DNA from: Corbicula japonica
Lineage: Eukaryota > Mollusca > Bivalvia > Venerida > Cyrenidae
Direction: 5' to 3'
DNA: 64,000 nucleotides
NCBI GenBank assembly: GCA_038501625.1
Contig: JAZAYU010000916.1
Coordinates: 1 to 64,000, forward strand
Program-made: the position numbers and the translations under genes
The notes under the pieces: generated by a model
Database searches by the model: none
The model's input: the letters and a program-made list of their open reading frames with translations, nothing else
Told to the model about the DNA's origin: nothing
Shown: in pieces, positions 43,893 through 57,158 of the stretch
Numbering within the stretch: position 1 is the stretch's first letter
Layout of the letters: each line of letters begins with the position of its first letter

Positions 43893-44032
43893 TGTAGGGG
43901 ATTTTGTCCGTAGGGGATTCTTGATACTAGGGGATTTTGTCCGTAGGGGATTATGTCATGTAGGGGATTTTGTCCGTTTTCTTGAAAATATACCTAGGGG
44001 ATTTTGTCCGAAGGGGATTATGTCCGCATACC
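43893..44032 (-). repeat. Right end of middle element: GGGGATTTTGTCC tandem units
   Basis: TAGGGGATTTTGTCCG repeated five to six times; the inverse of the left array at 38880-39080. Confidence 0.9.
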
Positions 44033-44040
44033 TTATCACA

Positions 44041-45272
44041 CATTAGCAACGGTGTTAATGGGATGCTCGTTGAATTTTTGTATCAAATATTAAGATATAC
44101 GACTGCTTTTGTTTATAATAGTTATATTCAATCAATAATTTGCTGATAAAGAACATTGAAATGCAACAGTCCATAAAAGTATTTAACATATTTTCGTCCA
44201 TATTAAAAAGTAATAATACATATCGGCTAATTAAAATACATCAAATTCATTGAACATCAAATTAAAATGAATAGATAATCTAATCAGTTTATCGTGTCTA
44301 GAGCCTGGGGTGTTATAATCCAATTATACCAGTGATGTGATTAACCATGATTGAAGCTGTTAATGGCATCCAAACATATTTTTGTTTTCGTTGTTATAAT
44401 ATGTGGGTAAAATTTTTTTCAACCGCCATATGTTTTAAGAGATTTAATATCAATATGAGGGTATGATACAAGACAAACTGATTTTGAGGACATCCGAAAA
44501 TATGTAGGAGTTAATGAGTAGGACTGTGTTTTCTATTTCGACCTAACATTTTGTTCTTATACCGGACCAACTTTTCTGTTTCGTGCAGATGTAATTTTAA
44601 AGATATCTCATAAAATAAGGAAATAAACGGAACGGTGTAAGCTGCTTCGGCACTATATTATCTAAAGAAGCCAGAACATTAAATAACGACTTTTAGCCAT
44701 CTGATTATTTTAATATCGTTCGGAGGATGTCTTGTAAGATAATTTTTTTTAAAATATCTGAAGTCAGAACAAATAAAAAAAACACCTGAAAGGATATGAC
44801 TGTGTATTATATTTCAGACATTACAATTTGATCCAACAAAGGTCATATCTGAGAATGAATATATAATGAACTTGTTTCGATATAAAATTTTCGATACATG
44901 TATAAACTTATTTAAATATAGCTAAATTGGTTTTTTTCAAGGATAATTAATTTTGCAGACATATTAAGAAATAAAGAAAGTATTGGTTAATGACAATTAT
45001 TACGAATTATTAACACTTTTTGTTCGTATAATAATTAGAAACGTAACATTGTAATAAGTGTAACAAACCGTCAAATACAAAAAATATATATCCACAATTT
45101 ATTTAGCTTCAATATACATAAAGTCCCGGTATATCAAACAACAAGAATACTTTTCAAAATGGTTATAAATCGTCATAAATATTTAGTACATACTCGATTA
45201 TCATTAGTTATGTTCATAATTATAATTTGTAACAAATAAATAACGTGAATATTTAGGCGTTGAAAAACCAGG
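44041..45272. other. AT-rich interior of the outer element
   Basis: No coding sequence recognised. Confidence 0.5.
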
Positions 45273-45395
45273 GTACGAGCTGACTTGCGTAGGTACGAGT
45301 TGACCAAAGATCAGGTACGAGTTGACCAAATAAGGGAACGAGTTAACTAAGTTACGAGATAACTCAGGTACGAGTTGACCAGATACCGTTTCAAA

Positions 45396-46903
<1,508 letters not shown>

Positions 46904-47144
46904 CTGTGTATATAATTGAATAATGGTCAGGAACGGCTCCAGACCCTACCCCCGAGAGGCTGTTTTTCCTACAATACGGCGGGTTCCAGCTTGACACTTT
47001 TTGGTTCAACGCAACAGGGTCTGATCAACAGTAAATGTCAAGTCTTACCAAAACAAAAGCCCGAAATACGCGTAATATTCAACAGAAAACGGCTTCCGGA
47101 ATGCAGGTTTAATGTTTAAGTTGTCGTGTGTTAAGTGCGTTTAT

Positions 47145-47452
47145 GTATGGTCATTCAGCTTTGGGCATTCAACGCTTACAGACACATTTTTAAGTACGGG
47201 GAAACTATATGGTGTATATATAAACAGTATATAGGCATTTATGATAAGATAACAGATTGAAATCAATAAATGTTTTATGGTAAAAGTTCCAAGTTGTATA
47301 AAGTATATGGTGATGTTTTTATGTATCGGATACGGTGAAGAACATTCTGTAAGCTTTGTCCAAGTGCTCAATACAATATACATGTATACATTATATGAAA
47401 CAGTATGTCTTTGTTGTTTACTTGTACAAAGATCTGTGAGGTCAAAGGAAAC
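47145..47452. repeat. 300-bp dispersed repeat, copy 2
   Basis: Aligns along its length with 33983-34285, with small indels (TATGGTCATTCAGCTTTGGG ... GATCTGTGAGGTCAAAGG). Confidence 0.8.
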
Positions 47453-47931
47453 GGTTTTTCTGACTTTTATCAAACGCATTTTCAGAACGAGGCTCGGGCT
47501 GCTGACTCGCATATTAATATTATTATTATTATTGTCACAATTTCTTTAAAATGTTAAATATTTGAAACCAAAATTGTTTTGGTTTAAATAATGGCATATG
47601 GAGTTTGCAGGAAAAAAATATTTATTATGCAGAAAAGAACGTTTATTACATAAACAAGCACTGATTTCAGGAATACACGAAACCTTTGCTCTGACAGCCA
47701 CGTTATTAAACAATTTAGGACTTCAGAGCCGCAATCTATTTCTTGTGCTTATAAAGTTGTTAAAAAAATCAAATTCACGAAATTAAATTAATAAATAGCG
47801 CACGTTCAATGTACGACAAAAGACTGGTATGTGTGTGTTTCCAGCGTTGATTAAAAATAACGCTAGATAGATAGATATTCTTTATTGCTCCAGTAGAATA
47901 GCAGTGCATGACAACTGAACAAACAAGAGCC
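47453..47931. other. Unassigned sequence with short microsatellites
   Basis: ATT repeats near 47515-47532 and GATA near 47862-47876; nothing else recognised. Confidence 0.5.
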
Positions 47932-48219
47932 AGTCGGAAACGACTGCACGCTCGACTATTCGAAAAGTCAGAATTATTAAGCACATTGTAACTGGGCTTC
48001 ATTTAAACTGGGGAGTGATTCAGGAGTTTATGACACCCCCAACAAACACACATGAACAAAAGTTTCTTAATCCATAAATCAATAAATAACACTTAATTTA
48101 TTCTTGTAGATTTTTTTAGGGTTTACACAACCCAGCCCATAAACCCCTGATCCCACACCCATCAACCCACTATCTTTGCCCACCTATAGTTGTGTGGCGT
48201 GGTGAAGTACAGTATGGTA

Positions 48220-49246
48220 TGCTGGTTGCTGTTGTTGGTGGTGGTGTTGTTGTTGGTGGTGGTGTTGTTGTTGCTGTTGTTGGTGTTGTTGTTGGTGGTG
48301 GTGGTGTTGGTTGTTGTTGCTGTTGGTGGTGGTGTTGATGTTGTTGTTGGTGGTGGTGTTGATGTTGTTGGTGTTGTTGTTGGTGGTGGTGTTGGTGTTG
48401 CTGGTGGTGGTGGTGTTGTTGTCGGTGCTAGTGTTGGTGGTGTTGATGTTGTTGTTGGTGGTGGTGTTGGTGGTGTTGTTGTTGTTGGTAGTGGTGTTGT
48501 TGGTGGTGGTGGTGTTGTTGGTGGTGGTGATGATGTTGTTGTTGGTGGTGTTGTTGTTGGTGGTGTTGGTGTTGTTGGTGGTGGTGTTGGTGGTGGTGGT
48601 GTTGTTGATGGTGTTGTTGTTGGTGGTGTTGTTGTTGGTGGTGGTGGTGTAGTTGTTTGTGTTGGTGTTGTTGTTGGTGGTGTTGTTGATGTTGGTGGTG
48701 GTGGTGTTGGTGTTATTGGTGGTGGTGTTGTTGGAGGTGGTGTTGTTGTTGGTGGTGTTGTTGGTGGTGGTGTTGTTGTTGGTGGTGGTGGTGTAGTTGT
48801 TTGTGTTGGTGTTGTTGTTGGTGGTGTTGTTGATGTTGGTGATGGTGGTGTTGGTGTTATTGGTGGTGGTGTTGTTGGAGGTGGTGTTGTTGTTGGTGGT
48901 GTTGTTGGTGGTGGTGTTGTTGGTGGTGGTGATGGTGTTGTTGTTGTTAGTGGTGTTGTTGTTGTTGTTGGTGGTGGTGGTGTTGTTGTTTGTGTTTGTG
49001 TTTTTGTTGGTGGTGGTATTGATATTGTTGTTGGTGTTGTTGTTGGTGGTGGTGTTGGTGTTGTTGTTGTTGGTGGTGGTGGTGTTGGTGTTGTTGTTGT
49101 TAATGGTGGTGCTGTAGTTGTTGTTGGTGGTGGAGGTGTTGGTGTTGTTAATGTTGGTGTTGGTGGTGGTGGTGTTGTTGGTGGTGGTGATGGTGTTGTT
49201 GTTGGTGGTGGTGTTGTTGTTGTTAGTGGTGGTGGTGTTGTTGGTG

Positions 49247-49278
<32 letters not shown>

Positions 49279-49345
49279 GGTGTTGTTTGTGTTTGTGTTG
49301 TTGTAGTTGTTGTTGTTGGTGGTGGTGGTATGTGGAGGTGGTGGT
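48220..49345. repeat. GTT/GGT trinucleotide-rich satellite
   Basis: About 1.1 kb that is almost only G and T on the plus strand, built from GTTGTT and GGTGGT blocks with nested higher-order repeats (for example 48645-48760 recurs at 48790-48905). Long Thr/Pro/Asn or Val/Gly frames through it are by-products. Confidence 0.95.
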
Positions 49346-49365
49346 GGGTGGTGGGGGTACAGTAC

Positions 49366-49470
49366 AGTGGTGTGGTGTGGTGTGGTGTGGTGTGGTGTAG
49401 TGAAGTGTAGTGTAGTGTAGTGTAGTGTAGTGTAGTGTAGTGTAGTGTAGTGTAGTGTAGTGTAGTATAG
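49366..49470. repeat. TGTGG/TGTAG pentanucleotide repeat
   Basis: TGTGG units change to TGTAG units, about 20 in all, directly after the GT-rich block. Confidence 0.95.
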
Positions 49471-50979
49471 TCTATGCACCCACCCACCCCACAATTACTC
49501 AACACTTTCAACCAAAGTATGTTAAGGACATCTGTTTTAAACCTTTTATATAGCTGTACATATGAAAAACACTAACATTGAAACTTTAACAATTATTTAC
49601 AAGTCTTAATTCTAATTTCAAGTGAAAAGGGGCAAAAATCAAATATAAAAAAAAGCAAGGATGAGTGGGCCTTTGAAAATAAACCTGATGTAAGATAAAA
49701 TAAAGGTATACAAAGTTTTAAACCTTAATTTTTAAGTCTAAAAAGGGCAGTAATTTGAAAAAAATCAAAGAGTTATGGTTCTTGGCATACATAGTCAGGG
49801 TCATGATGGTGAATAAGTTTCAAAGCTATAGTACAAGAAGTATGAAAGTAACTAGCTTGCATGCAATCTTTAACCTGAAATTCTAAGTCAAAAAAGGGCC
49901 GTAATTTGATTAAAAATGAAAGAAAGAGTTATGGTTCTTGGCATACATAGTCAGGGTCATGATGGTAAACAAGTGTCTTAAGTCTCAAAGCTATAGTACA
50001 AGAAGTATGAAAGTAACTAGCTTGCACGCAAACTTTAACCTGAAATTCTAAGTTGAAAAAGGGCCATAATTTGATTAAAAATGAAAGAAAGAGTTATGGT
50101 TCTTGGTATAAATAGTCAGGGTCATGATGGTAAACAAGTGTCTTAAGTTTCAAAGCTATAGTACAAGAAGTATGAAAGTAACTAGCTTGCACGCAAACTT
50201 TAACCTGAAATTCTAAGTGGAAAAAGGGCCATAATTTGAACAAAATGGAAGTTAGAGTTATGGTTCTTGGCATACAAACTTGAAATATGATGATGAACAA
50301 GTGTTGAAAGTTTCATAGCTATAGTATAAGTAGTATGGAAGTTATGGATTTGTACAGTAGCTTGCACGCAAACTTTAACCTGAAATTCTAAGTCGAAAAA
50401 GGGGCATAATTTGATAAAAATGAGAGTTAGAGTTATGGTTCTTGGCATACACACTTGGGATATGATGATGAACAAGTGTTGAAAGTTTCAAAGCTGTAGT
50501 ATAAGTAGTATTGAAGTTATTAGTTTGTATAGTAGCTTGCACGCAAACTTTAACCTGAAATTCTAAGCCGAAAAAGGGCCATAATTTGAACAAAATGAAA
50601 GTCAGAGTTATGGTTCTTGGTATACACACTCGGGACATGATGATGAAGAAGTGTGCCAAGTTTAAAGCTGTAGTATAAGTAGTATTGAAGTTATGAGTTT
50701 GTACAGTAGCTTGCACGCAAACTTTAACCTGAAATTCTAAGTCAAAAAAGGGCCATAATTTGATCAAAATGAAAGTTAGAGTTATGGTTCTTGGCATACA
50801 CACTCGGGACATGATGACGAACAAGTGTGCCAAGTTTAAAAGCTGTAGCTATAGTAGTTTTTAAGATATAGGTAGGTTGCACGTAAACTTTAACCAAAGC
50901 GGGACGCCGACGGCGACGCCGACGCCGACGCCCAAGTGAGTACAATAGCTCGACATATACTTCGAATAGTCGAGCTAAT

Positions 50980-52680
50980 AAAATGTACACATATACAAAT
51001 GACGCAACATAATATACAAAACACACGTAAACAAAACAGAAAAAAATCCAGTTCATACTTTGAAAATTGAAATTTATATAAAATAGAAAAAAAAACATTA
51101 TATTATAACATTATATTATATAATATATAGACTTAATAAATACACCATTCGGTTATTTCGTCACAAAGTATTAAGAACTGGCTTACTCGAAACGAAGTAG
51201 TAAGAGAGATCTTTAGGAATATATTTAAAAAATTAGACCACATGTTTATTTTTATATCAAAGTACTAAGACCTCACGATTTGATCTGTGCTTACCCGAAA
51301 AGAAATGGAGATCTCGCGGAATAAACACGCACATATACAGAGTATAATCTTTTTCATCATATTAATATTTTAGCACTCTTTCTATTTGATAAAATAAACT
51401 CTTTCACATATATTGTAGGAAACGAACTATTAATTTAGAACAATTAACTCGTGTGATGTGAGATTATCGAGATAAAAACTTACAAGACCTGATATTAGTT
51501 CAATAACCTGATTTCTTTGAGACATCTCGCAGAACTTTTCAAAATATATATCACCAATATACATATGCATGTGTTTCCAAAGATTGTACATAAAAATACT
51601 GCAAGTCTGTTGAATTTATATGGTCAACTACTGTGGCAAGATTCTGTATACTGCAGTGGTCTGGTTAGAATACGTAGCTAGAGGCTATATAATTGCATAC
51701 TTCGCTACGGACTGAAAATATCCCAATAAACAGTTCCACTAGCAACATCAGCGAGGGCAATACAATCGTTTTCAAATACCGTAGTCGAATAATTTAGAAA
51801 AACTTGTCAAATTTCTCGGCATTGCGCTATAATCTATTGTGTAATAGCACGGTTCAGCAGTCTGCGCGTCTTTCTGAAATTCAGGCATTATACGGTAGTG
51901 TTAAAAAGGCCAAGTGTAAAACGCGGCGGCGCCGTAATATAACGGGGGAAAAGAAAGAAAAACACGGCTATACCCCTTAACTTTTTTTTCTTTTTAAAGA
52001 TATCTCAATAATTATTTGCATTTAATTAATTACAACGTCCGGACAATTATAAGGTACTTTAAAATAGGTTAGAAATTGATGGTGTTTGTTCAAAAACACT
52101 TTTTTCGCTGGATCGAAAACCACGACGGTACCCCTTAACTTTTTTGTTTTAAACAATAACTCAAAATTTATTTTGCATTCATTGGTACAACATACAGACT
52201 TTCCGGGTTGATAGGTGCACTGATAGAATGTACGAGGATACATTTTACATCCGCCACACGGCACAAACAAAGCTAATGTAATATTGAAATATATGAGAAA
52301 GGAACTTTGAAAGCCATCGAACACGCAAAAAAAACTACAATATTTCAGGCTCTGTTTGAACTGCACATTACTACCCTCGCCGCCTTACACCAGGTTAAGC
52401 GCAAATTAATATTTACACATATGTATTAATCGTATTTCGGCTTCAAAGGGCATGATTGATAAAAACACTGATTGAATGTATAGGGAAACATTTTAAAACC
52501 ACAAACAACGAGCCTGTGATAGTAAAATATTAAAATTATTAATATAATAATATTGAAAAAGAAATGTTAATGATATCGAACACGAGGAAAAATCAAAGTA
52601 TTTCAGGCTCAAACCTGAGACTATTATAGACAATCAATAAAAGTAACGTGTCGACGTCTATCTAATTTATATAAAGAGTG
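50980..52680. other. Unassigned sequence with a repeated ACCCCTTAACTTTTTT motif
   Basis: Two diverged copies of a block around CACGGCTATACCCCTTAAC and CACGACGGTACCCCTTAAC (about 51955-52150). A 114-residue minus-strand frame at 52022-52366 contains several cysteines but no recognised domain. Confidence 0.4.
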
Positions 52681-52977
52681 ACCAATGAAAACCTTTGCGC
52701 TAATGAATAGCCTTTATGACCACATAGAGAACAACACAGCGGCAAAATATGTTCTGTCCGCTTCAGATGACCGTATTTGCAGATCAATGGTATAATTTTC
52801 TAGTCATATTGTGTATCAAAATTAACTGTCTTTGTACCTAAAAGACAAAGTACCTACTATGTATTGGTTTCCTAAAATGCATAAAACATCGTACAAAGCA
52901 AGATTTATTGCTAATTCTAGTTCTTGCACTACTACTAAATTATCCGTGCTCTTAACATCTTGTCTTACAGCTATTAA

Positions 52978-53815
52978 GGTACTTCATACTTCCAGATAGA
53001 ACAGTTGTACTAATGATGAGCTGTGAAAATTAAATTATAATTTTTTCAACAATTTCCAAACAAACTGTTATTATATTGTTACAAACAGATGAATATTGAT
53101 AACAACAGGAGACAATTGTTGAAAAAAAAAAGAATTTTGTTAGAAAAGTAATAAAATGTTGTACCTGCTATGTTGTCTAATCCGGGTGTCAAAATAAAGC
53201 ATTTTCCACTCAAATAAATCCAAAACAATTAATTATAATATCCAGTTCAATGTTCCCTCTAGGGCCAACCAGTGTTACTTTTTCAAAATAACTTTTTAAA
53301 CATTGACAATAATGAATTTCAAAACACTGCACAAATACCATCACACAAGATTTACATTGTTATACATGTAGAGATTAAACTGTCCTACAGGTAAACACAA
53401 GTGGGCATGATTTGCATGCTTTTTGCATGGGTGAGTGACCTCATGGGAAAAAGGATGATGTGTTTGGATTATGATTTATAAGAGCAATATTTTCAAGTTA
53501 TTTTGAAAAAGTAACACTGGTTGACCCTAGATGGAACATTCAACTGGATATTGTATTTAATTATTTTTGATATATTTGAGTTGAAAGTGCTTTATTTTGA
53601 CACCCAGATTAGACAACATAGCAGGTACCACATTTTATTACTTTTCTAACAAAATTAATTTTTTCAACAATTGTCTCCTGTTATTATCAATATTCATCTG
53701 TTTGTAATATATATAATATAATAACAGTTTGTTTGGAAATTGTTGAAAAAAATGATAATTTAATTTTCACAGCTCATCATTAGTACAACTGTACTATCTG
53801 GAAGTATGAAGTACC
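52978..53815. mobile_element. 838-bp foldback element inserted at TTAA in the RT frame
   Basis: TTAA at 52974-52977 and 53816-53819. Arms of roughly 330 bp are inverted: GGTACTTCATACTTCC ... GATGAGCTGTGAAAATTAAA ... against ... CACAGCTCATCAT ... GGAAGTATGAAGTACC. Arms also share GTTACTTTTTCAAAATAAC / GTTATTTTGAAAAAGTAAC. Removing the insert and one TTAA leaves the RT reading frame continuous. Confidence 0.92.
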
Positions 53816-54851
53816 TTAAAGAACATGTAATTAGGTATTGCGATAAGGTTTTTGAAACTTCTGGCAAAAATTTATTTTGGTCGATTAAAAATTCAAATGA
53901 CGTTTTGAAAAAGCTTAAATCAAATAATTTTCAGGCGTTCTGTTTGTCTACTTATGATTTCTCAACTTTATACACTTCGCTCCCTCATAATTTAATAAGA
54001 GACAAGCTAACCAGTCTCCTTGAAAAAACGTTTGCTGGAGAAAATAAAACCTTCATCGCTTGTAATGAACATAGGGCATTTTTTACAGATGGTTCTTATG
54101 ATAATTATACTTTATGGACTTGTCAAGACCTAATAGAGTCGCTAACTTTCTTACTGGATAATATTTATGTTAGATTCGGTACCTCTATTTATAAACAAGT
54201 AATAGGCATCACAATGGGTACTAATTGTGCACCACTTGTTGCTGATCTGTTTTTATACTGTTATGAAAGAGACTTTATGTTATCTCTTTCTACTGAACAT
54301 CAAGATGATATTATTACAGCTTTTAACAACACCTCGAGGTACCTTGATGATTTATTAAATAAAGATAATAACCATTTTCCATTACATTACTTGTTAATAA
54401 GATTTACCCTAAAGAACTACAACTTAATAAAGCGAACACTTCAGAAAAGCAAGCAAACTTTCTCGATCTAAATCTGTCAATTGAAAATGGTTACGTCACT
54501 ACTATATGATAAAAGAGATGATTTTAATTTTAATATAGTAAATTTTCCGTTTTTGACGGCGATGTTCCCCGTGCAACATCTTACGGGGTTTATATTTCAC
54601 AGCTTGTTCGCTGTTCAAGAGCTATAAACGATGTTAATGATTTCAATGAACGTAATCTTTGCATTACAGAAAAACTTTTAAAACAAGGTTATCGGTATCA
54701 CAAATTAAGGAAAACATTTTGCAAGTTTTATCGTCGATACCCAGATCTAATTCATAAATACAGGTGCAGTTTAAAATCACTATTGCAACAAAGTACTTCA
54801 CAGCCAGTTTTTTTATGGAGATTTAATTTACAAACTTAAGAAGATAAAGCG

Positions 54852-55478
54852 TCGCTTGAATCTTATAGTGAGCTATCTACCATTTTGAAGATTTTGAGAT
54901 TTTTATATCGTTGGATTCGTCTTGAAGAGAGCTATCTCCTGGTACCCTTGTTTAAGCAAATGGAGCCCCCGTTAAAAAGTTTTTCAATCATATTTTGCGC
55001 TATCTCCCTGTTCTTCAAGAGGAGCGAGTGTTAGACGGTGGTATGTCCTGTAGTTAGCTCAGTGTAACGCTAAAAATGAATAATGATATTGATCTTTTAA
55101 TACTATACTGAGCTATGAGCCATACCTTTTTAGATTCAGACTGGGATATCTCCTATCTTGTTGATTTGATATTGAGATATCTCCAACTGATTTCAGTTGA
55201 CTAACTATAACTCAATATAATAGTGAACAACCTTTAACTTGTTTGAGCTATCTCCAAATTTAAAAATTAAATATCATCATAACTATGACACCTATCGTTA
55301 GTTGCTTTAATATACATGATCTATGGACATTCCTGTACACCCTGTTTTTTTATTTTTGAAAATTGACCAACCACAACCGAAATAATTGACTTTAAATGTT
55401 TGATTGTCGTTTTCTCAAAATAGTAAAAATGGAGTTAGCTTATTATTATTCTCAGGTGACGAAAGGGCAATGTTAATT
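54852..55478. repeat. Second insertion in the RT remnant, GAGCTATCTCC-rich
   Basis: Between two RT-encoding pieces lies about 620 bp with repeated GAGCTATCTCC, GATATCTCC and GCGCTATCTCC motifs. Ends and class not determined. Confidence 0.5.
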
Positions 55479-55925
55479 TCTCCCGGTTATTCGTTAAAAA
55501 AAACATCTGTAAATTTATAAAGAGAGGTTACAAACATGATATTTTACAGCGCTCTGCATGCCTGGTGATCAACCCTTATACAGTTGATCATAATGCTTAT
55601 CTCTTTGGTTGCACGACGGTGGCAGGGGTTTAAGAGTTTATGAAGGTTTATGGGGAAATCTTTTCTTAAAAGAACCTAGAAGCTCGATTTGTTTCTTTTA
55701 TCCCTGTCATCGTGTTATTGCTGATTCTACTCCAGGAGCTCTGGTCTCGGTAAGATCATCGAGTATCTGCCCTTTGGCTTTGCAATGCTATTAGATTCTA
55801 TTTTTTATGTGTTTGTGTGCTTTTGCATGCAACATTTTTGAGCCGATATGTGGGTTGGAGTGGTTTCACCAAGACAACTTGTATTTGTTTTGTGATATGA
55901 GAACCTGTTGGGGCAAGTGTGAGGT

Positions 55926-56085
55926 TGGTGCACCCTAGAACCTGGTTTAAACCCCCAGTGGAAATTTGATTTGCCACTGACCGTTCCAAGGCGGTAACCC
56001 CTCGGGTTCTCATTTTTGTTAATTGTTAGTGGTGTCTCTTTTGAAACTGATAATGAATGTGGCGATTCCTGATATGCATATTTCA
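55926..56085 (+). repeat. SINE-like dispersed repeat, copy 2
   Basis: CACCCTAGAACCTGGTTTAA ... CCCTCGGGTTCTCATTTTTG ... AATGTGGCGATTCCTGATAT, collinear with 41722-41885. Confidence 0.75.
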
Positions 56086-56334
56086 CCTTTTGTGTTAGCT
56101 CTGAAAGGTATGGACAACAAATTAATAAATAAGAAAAAACAACAACAAAGATTTAACACGATATAGTTTAATAAAGATTATCGGATAGGTTTAATAAAAA
56201 GCAGGAATATGTTTGGATCGCTTCTAAGGATCATTCCCACAGAACAATTGTATTTCGGAATTCAATTATTTGTCAAAATTGACAGTCTTTGTGTTTTTCC
56301 AAAAGACATCAACTAATCAAAAGTTAATTATGAG

Positions 56335-56500
56335 AAAAACTAATAAAACACGAAGGCGTGAACAGATAAAACAGACAAGGCTAATCACTACAACAAGGGA
56401 GAAACCTGAGAATTTTGGAAAAACTTATTAAACACGAAGGCGTGAACTGTTTACAGGAAAGGCTAATCACTACAACAAAGGGAGAAACCTGGGAATTTTG
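56335..56500. repeat. Two-unit tandem repeat of about 85 bp
   Basis: AACACGAAGGCGTGAAC ... GGCTAATCACTACAACAA ... GGGAGAAACCTG occurs twice. Confidence 0.8.
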
Positions 56501-56574
56501 CTCAAGTAATCACCTGATGATTAACTATCGTCGATTTGTTTTTTATGTTTATATAAAAGAATGATTTAAGCCCA

Positions 56575-56695
56575 GACCGGGATTCGAACAAGCACAACCA
56601 CGGCAACAGCGACTGCCTAAAAATGCCCACAAATGGGAGCTTACTACATACTACGATTCTGCAAATCCCAACCCCCCGACTCAGATGTATGTAAA
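56575..56695 (-). repeat. Possible tRNA-derived SINE
   Basis: The minus strand has GTTCGAATCCCGGTC, matching a Pol III B box. An A box is not clear, so this may be a fragment. Confidence 0.4.
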
Positions 56696-57158
56696 CCTGC
56701 GGTAGCCAGAGACTTGTGTGTTTGTTTTATGGGGCATCGACCAATAGACTAACTTTATACAGAAAAACGGCTGTAACCACTCAGGTCATCTTTTCCTTTT
56801 TTTGTTTGTGGAATCTTATATTAGATTATTTGAAATAGAGCATGTTTTACCCATATTTTCTTCAATCTGCATTTTACATTTGTTTGAGAGTGTGTTTTCT
56901 GTGTGTGCCTATAACAGATAACTGATATATCGATGTGCTGTTTTACATATGGCGGTGTTACTGTATTATAAACTTATGTTCGTGATTGTGCGTTTCATCG
57001 ATCAATGATTTGTGTGAATTTGTTTACGCTTAATTTTATCATGATAAAAATCTATCGATGAAACCTTGAAAAACGAAGTTCAATTCTTGAAATTGCAACC
57101 TTCTCAAACTTGATTTGTATATCTCGTTCTGTTGATTAAGTATTTAACAGTCGTACGG

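Larger units (their letters stand above)
38867..44032. mobile_element. Middle nested element, MULE-type
   Basis: Ends made of tandem ATCCCCTACGGACAAA units: 38875-39080 (left) and 43893-44032 (right, inverted). TTATCACA occurs at 38859-38866 and 44033-44040, directly next to the right end and 8 bp from the recognisable left end, so it is a probable target duplication. The left side carries a broken MULE transposase (39175-39456). It encloses the inner element. Confidence 0.78.
38175..45387. mobile_element. Outer element of a triple transposon nest, 8-bp duplication
   Basis: Perfect GTTTCAAA at 38167-38174 and 45388-45395. Inverted ends start GGTTTCTGGTCAACTCG (left) and GGTATCTGGTCAACTCG (right, reverse complement), and continue as five to seven short tandem units of TCAACTCGTACC with spacers (38175-38285; 45273-45387). 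About 2 kb of its own sequence remains around the inner two elements. No transposase of its own is recognised. The duplication length and tandem-repeat ends fit Mutator-like or foldback-type elements. It begins 166 bp upstream of the tetraspanin ATG. Confidence 0.85.
47932..50979 (+). mobile_element. Composite element with a 1.1-kb GT-rich microsatellite inside
   Basis: AACAAGAG, CAGTCG-GAAA-CGACTG hairpin and GCTCGACTATTCGAA at the 5' end. The core has about eight units of 110-180 bp at 49680-50890 (AAACTTTAACCTGAAATTCT, GTTATGGTTCTTGGCATAC). It ends (GACGCC)n and CTTCGAATAGTCGAGCTA. It has the same terminal motif as 22604-25420 but a different hairpin and core. Confidence 0.82.
52838..55625 (+). 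pseudogene. Decayed reverse transcriptase, probably Penelope-like, split by two insertions
   Basis: Three collinear pieces. 52838-52977 encodes DKVPTMYWFPKMHKTSYKAR and FIANSSSCTTTKLS. 53820-54850 encodes HVIRYCDKVFE, LSTYDFSTLYTSLPHNLI (RT motif A), GITMGTNCAPLVADLFLY (motif B) and SRYLDDLL (motif C), then shifts frame near 54360-54510 and continues with KRDDFNF, YGVYISQLVR and LLKQGYRYHKLRKTF. 55490-55625 encodes RSACLVINPYTVDHNAYLFGCTTVAG. Motif order and the DD of motif C show a reverse transcriptase. The GTNCAP/YLDDLL style matches Penelope-like (Naiad-type) elements by memory. Frameshifts and inserts make it inactive. An N-terminal part and endonuclease domain were not found. Confidence 0.75.

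Noticed and set aside
48162..49511. Long Thr/Pro- and Asn/Thr-rich minus-strand frames and Val/Gly- or Leu/Val-rich plus-strand frames (up to 449 residues)
   Set aside because: They are translations of the GTT/GGT satellite. All frames are open because the repeat has few stop-forming bases; there is no domain, splice context or codon signal.
52022..52366. 114-residue cysteine-containing minus-strand frame
   Set aside because: No recognised domain, no clear signal peptide and it overlaps a duplicated noncoding block (ACCCCTTAACTTTTTT).
53806..53820. ATG at 53806 as the start of the reverse transcriptase
   Set aside because: These bases belong to the foldback insert and target TTAA; the RT reading frame really continues from 52838-52977.
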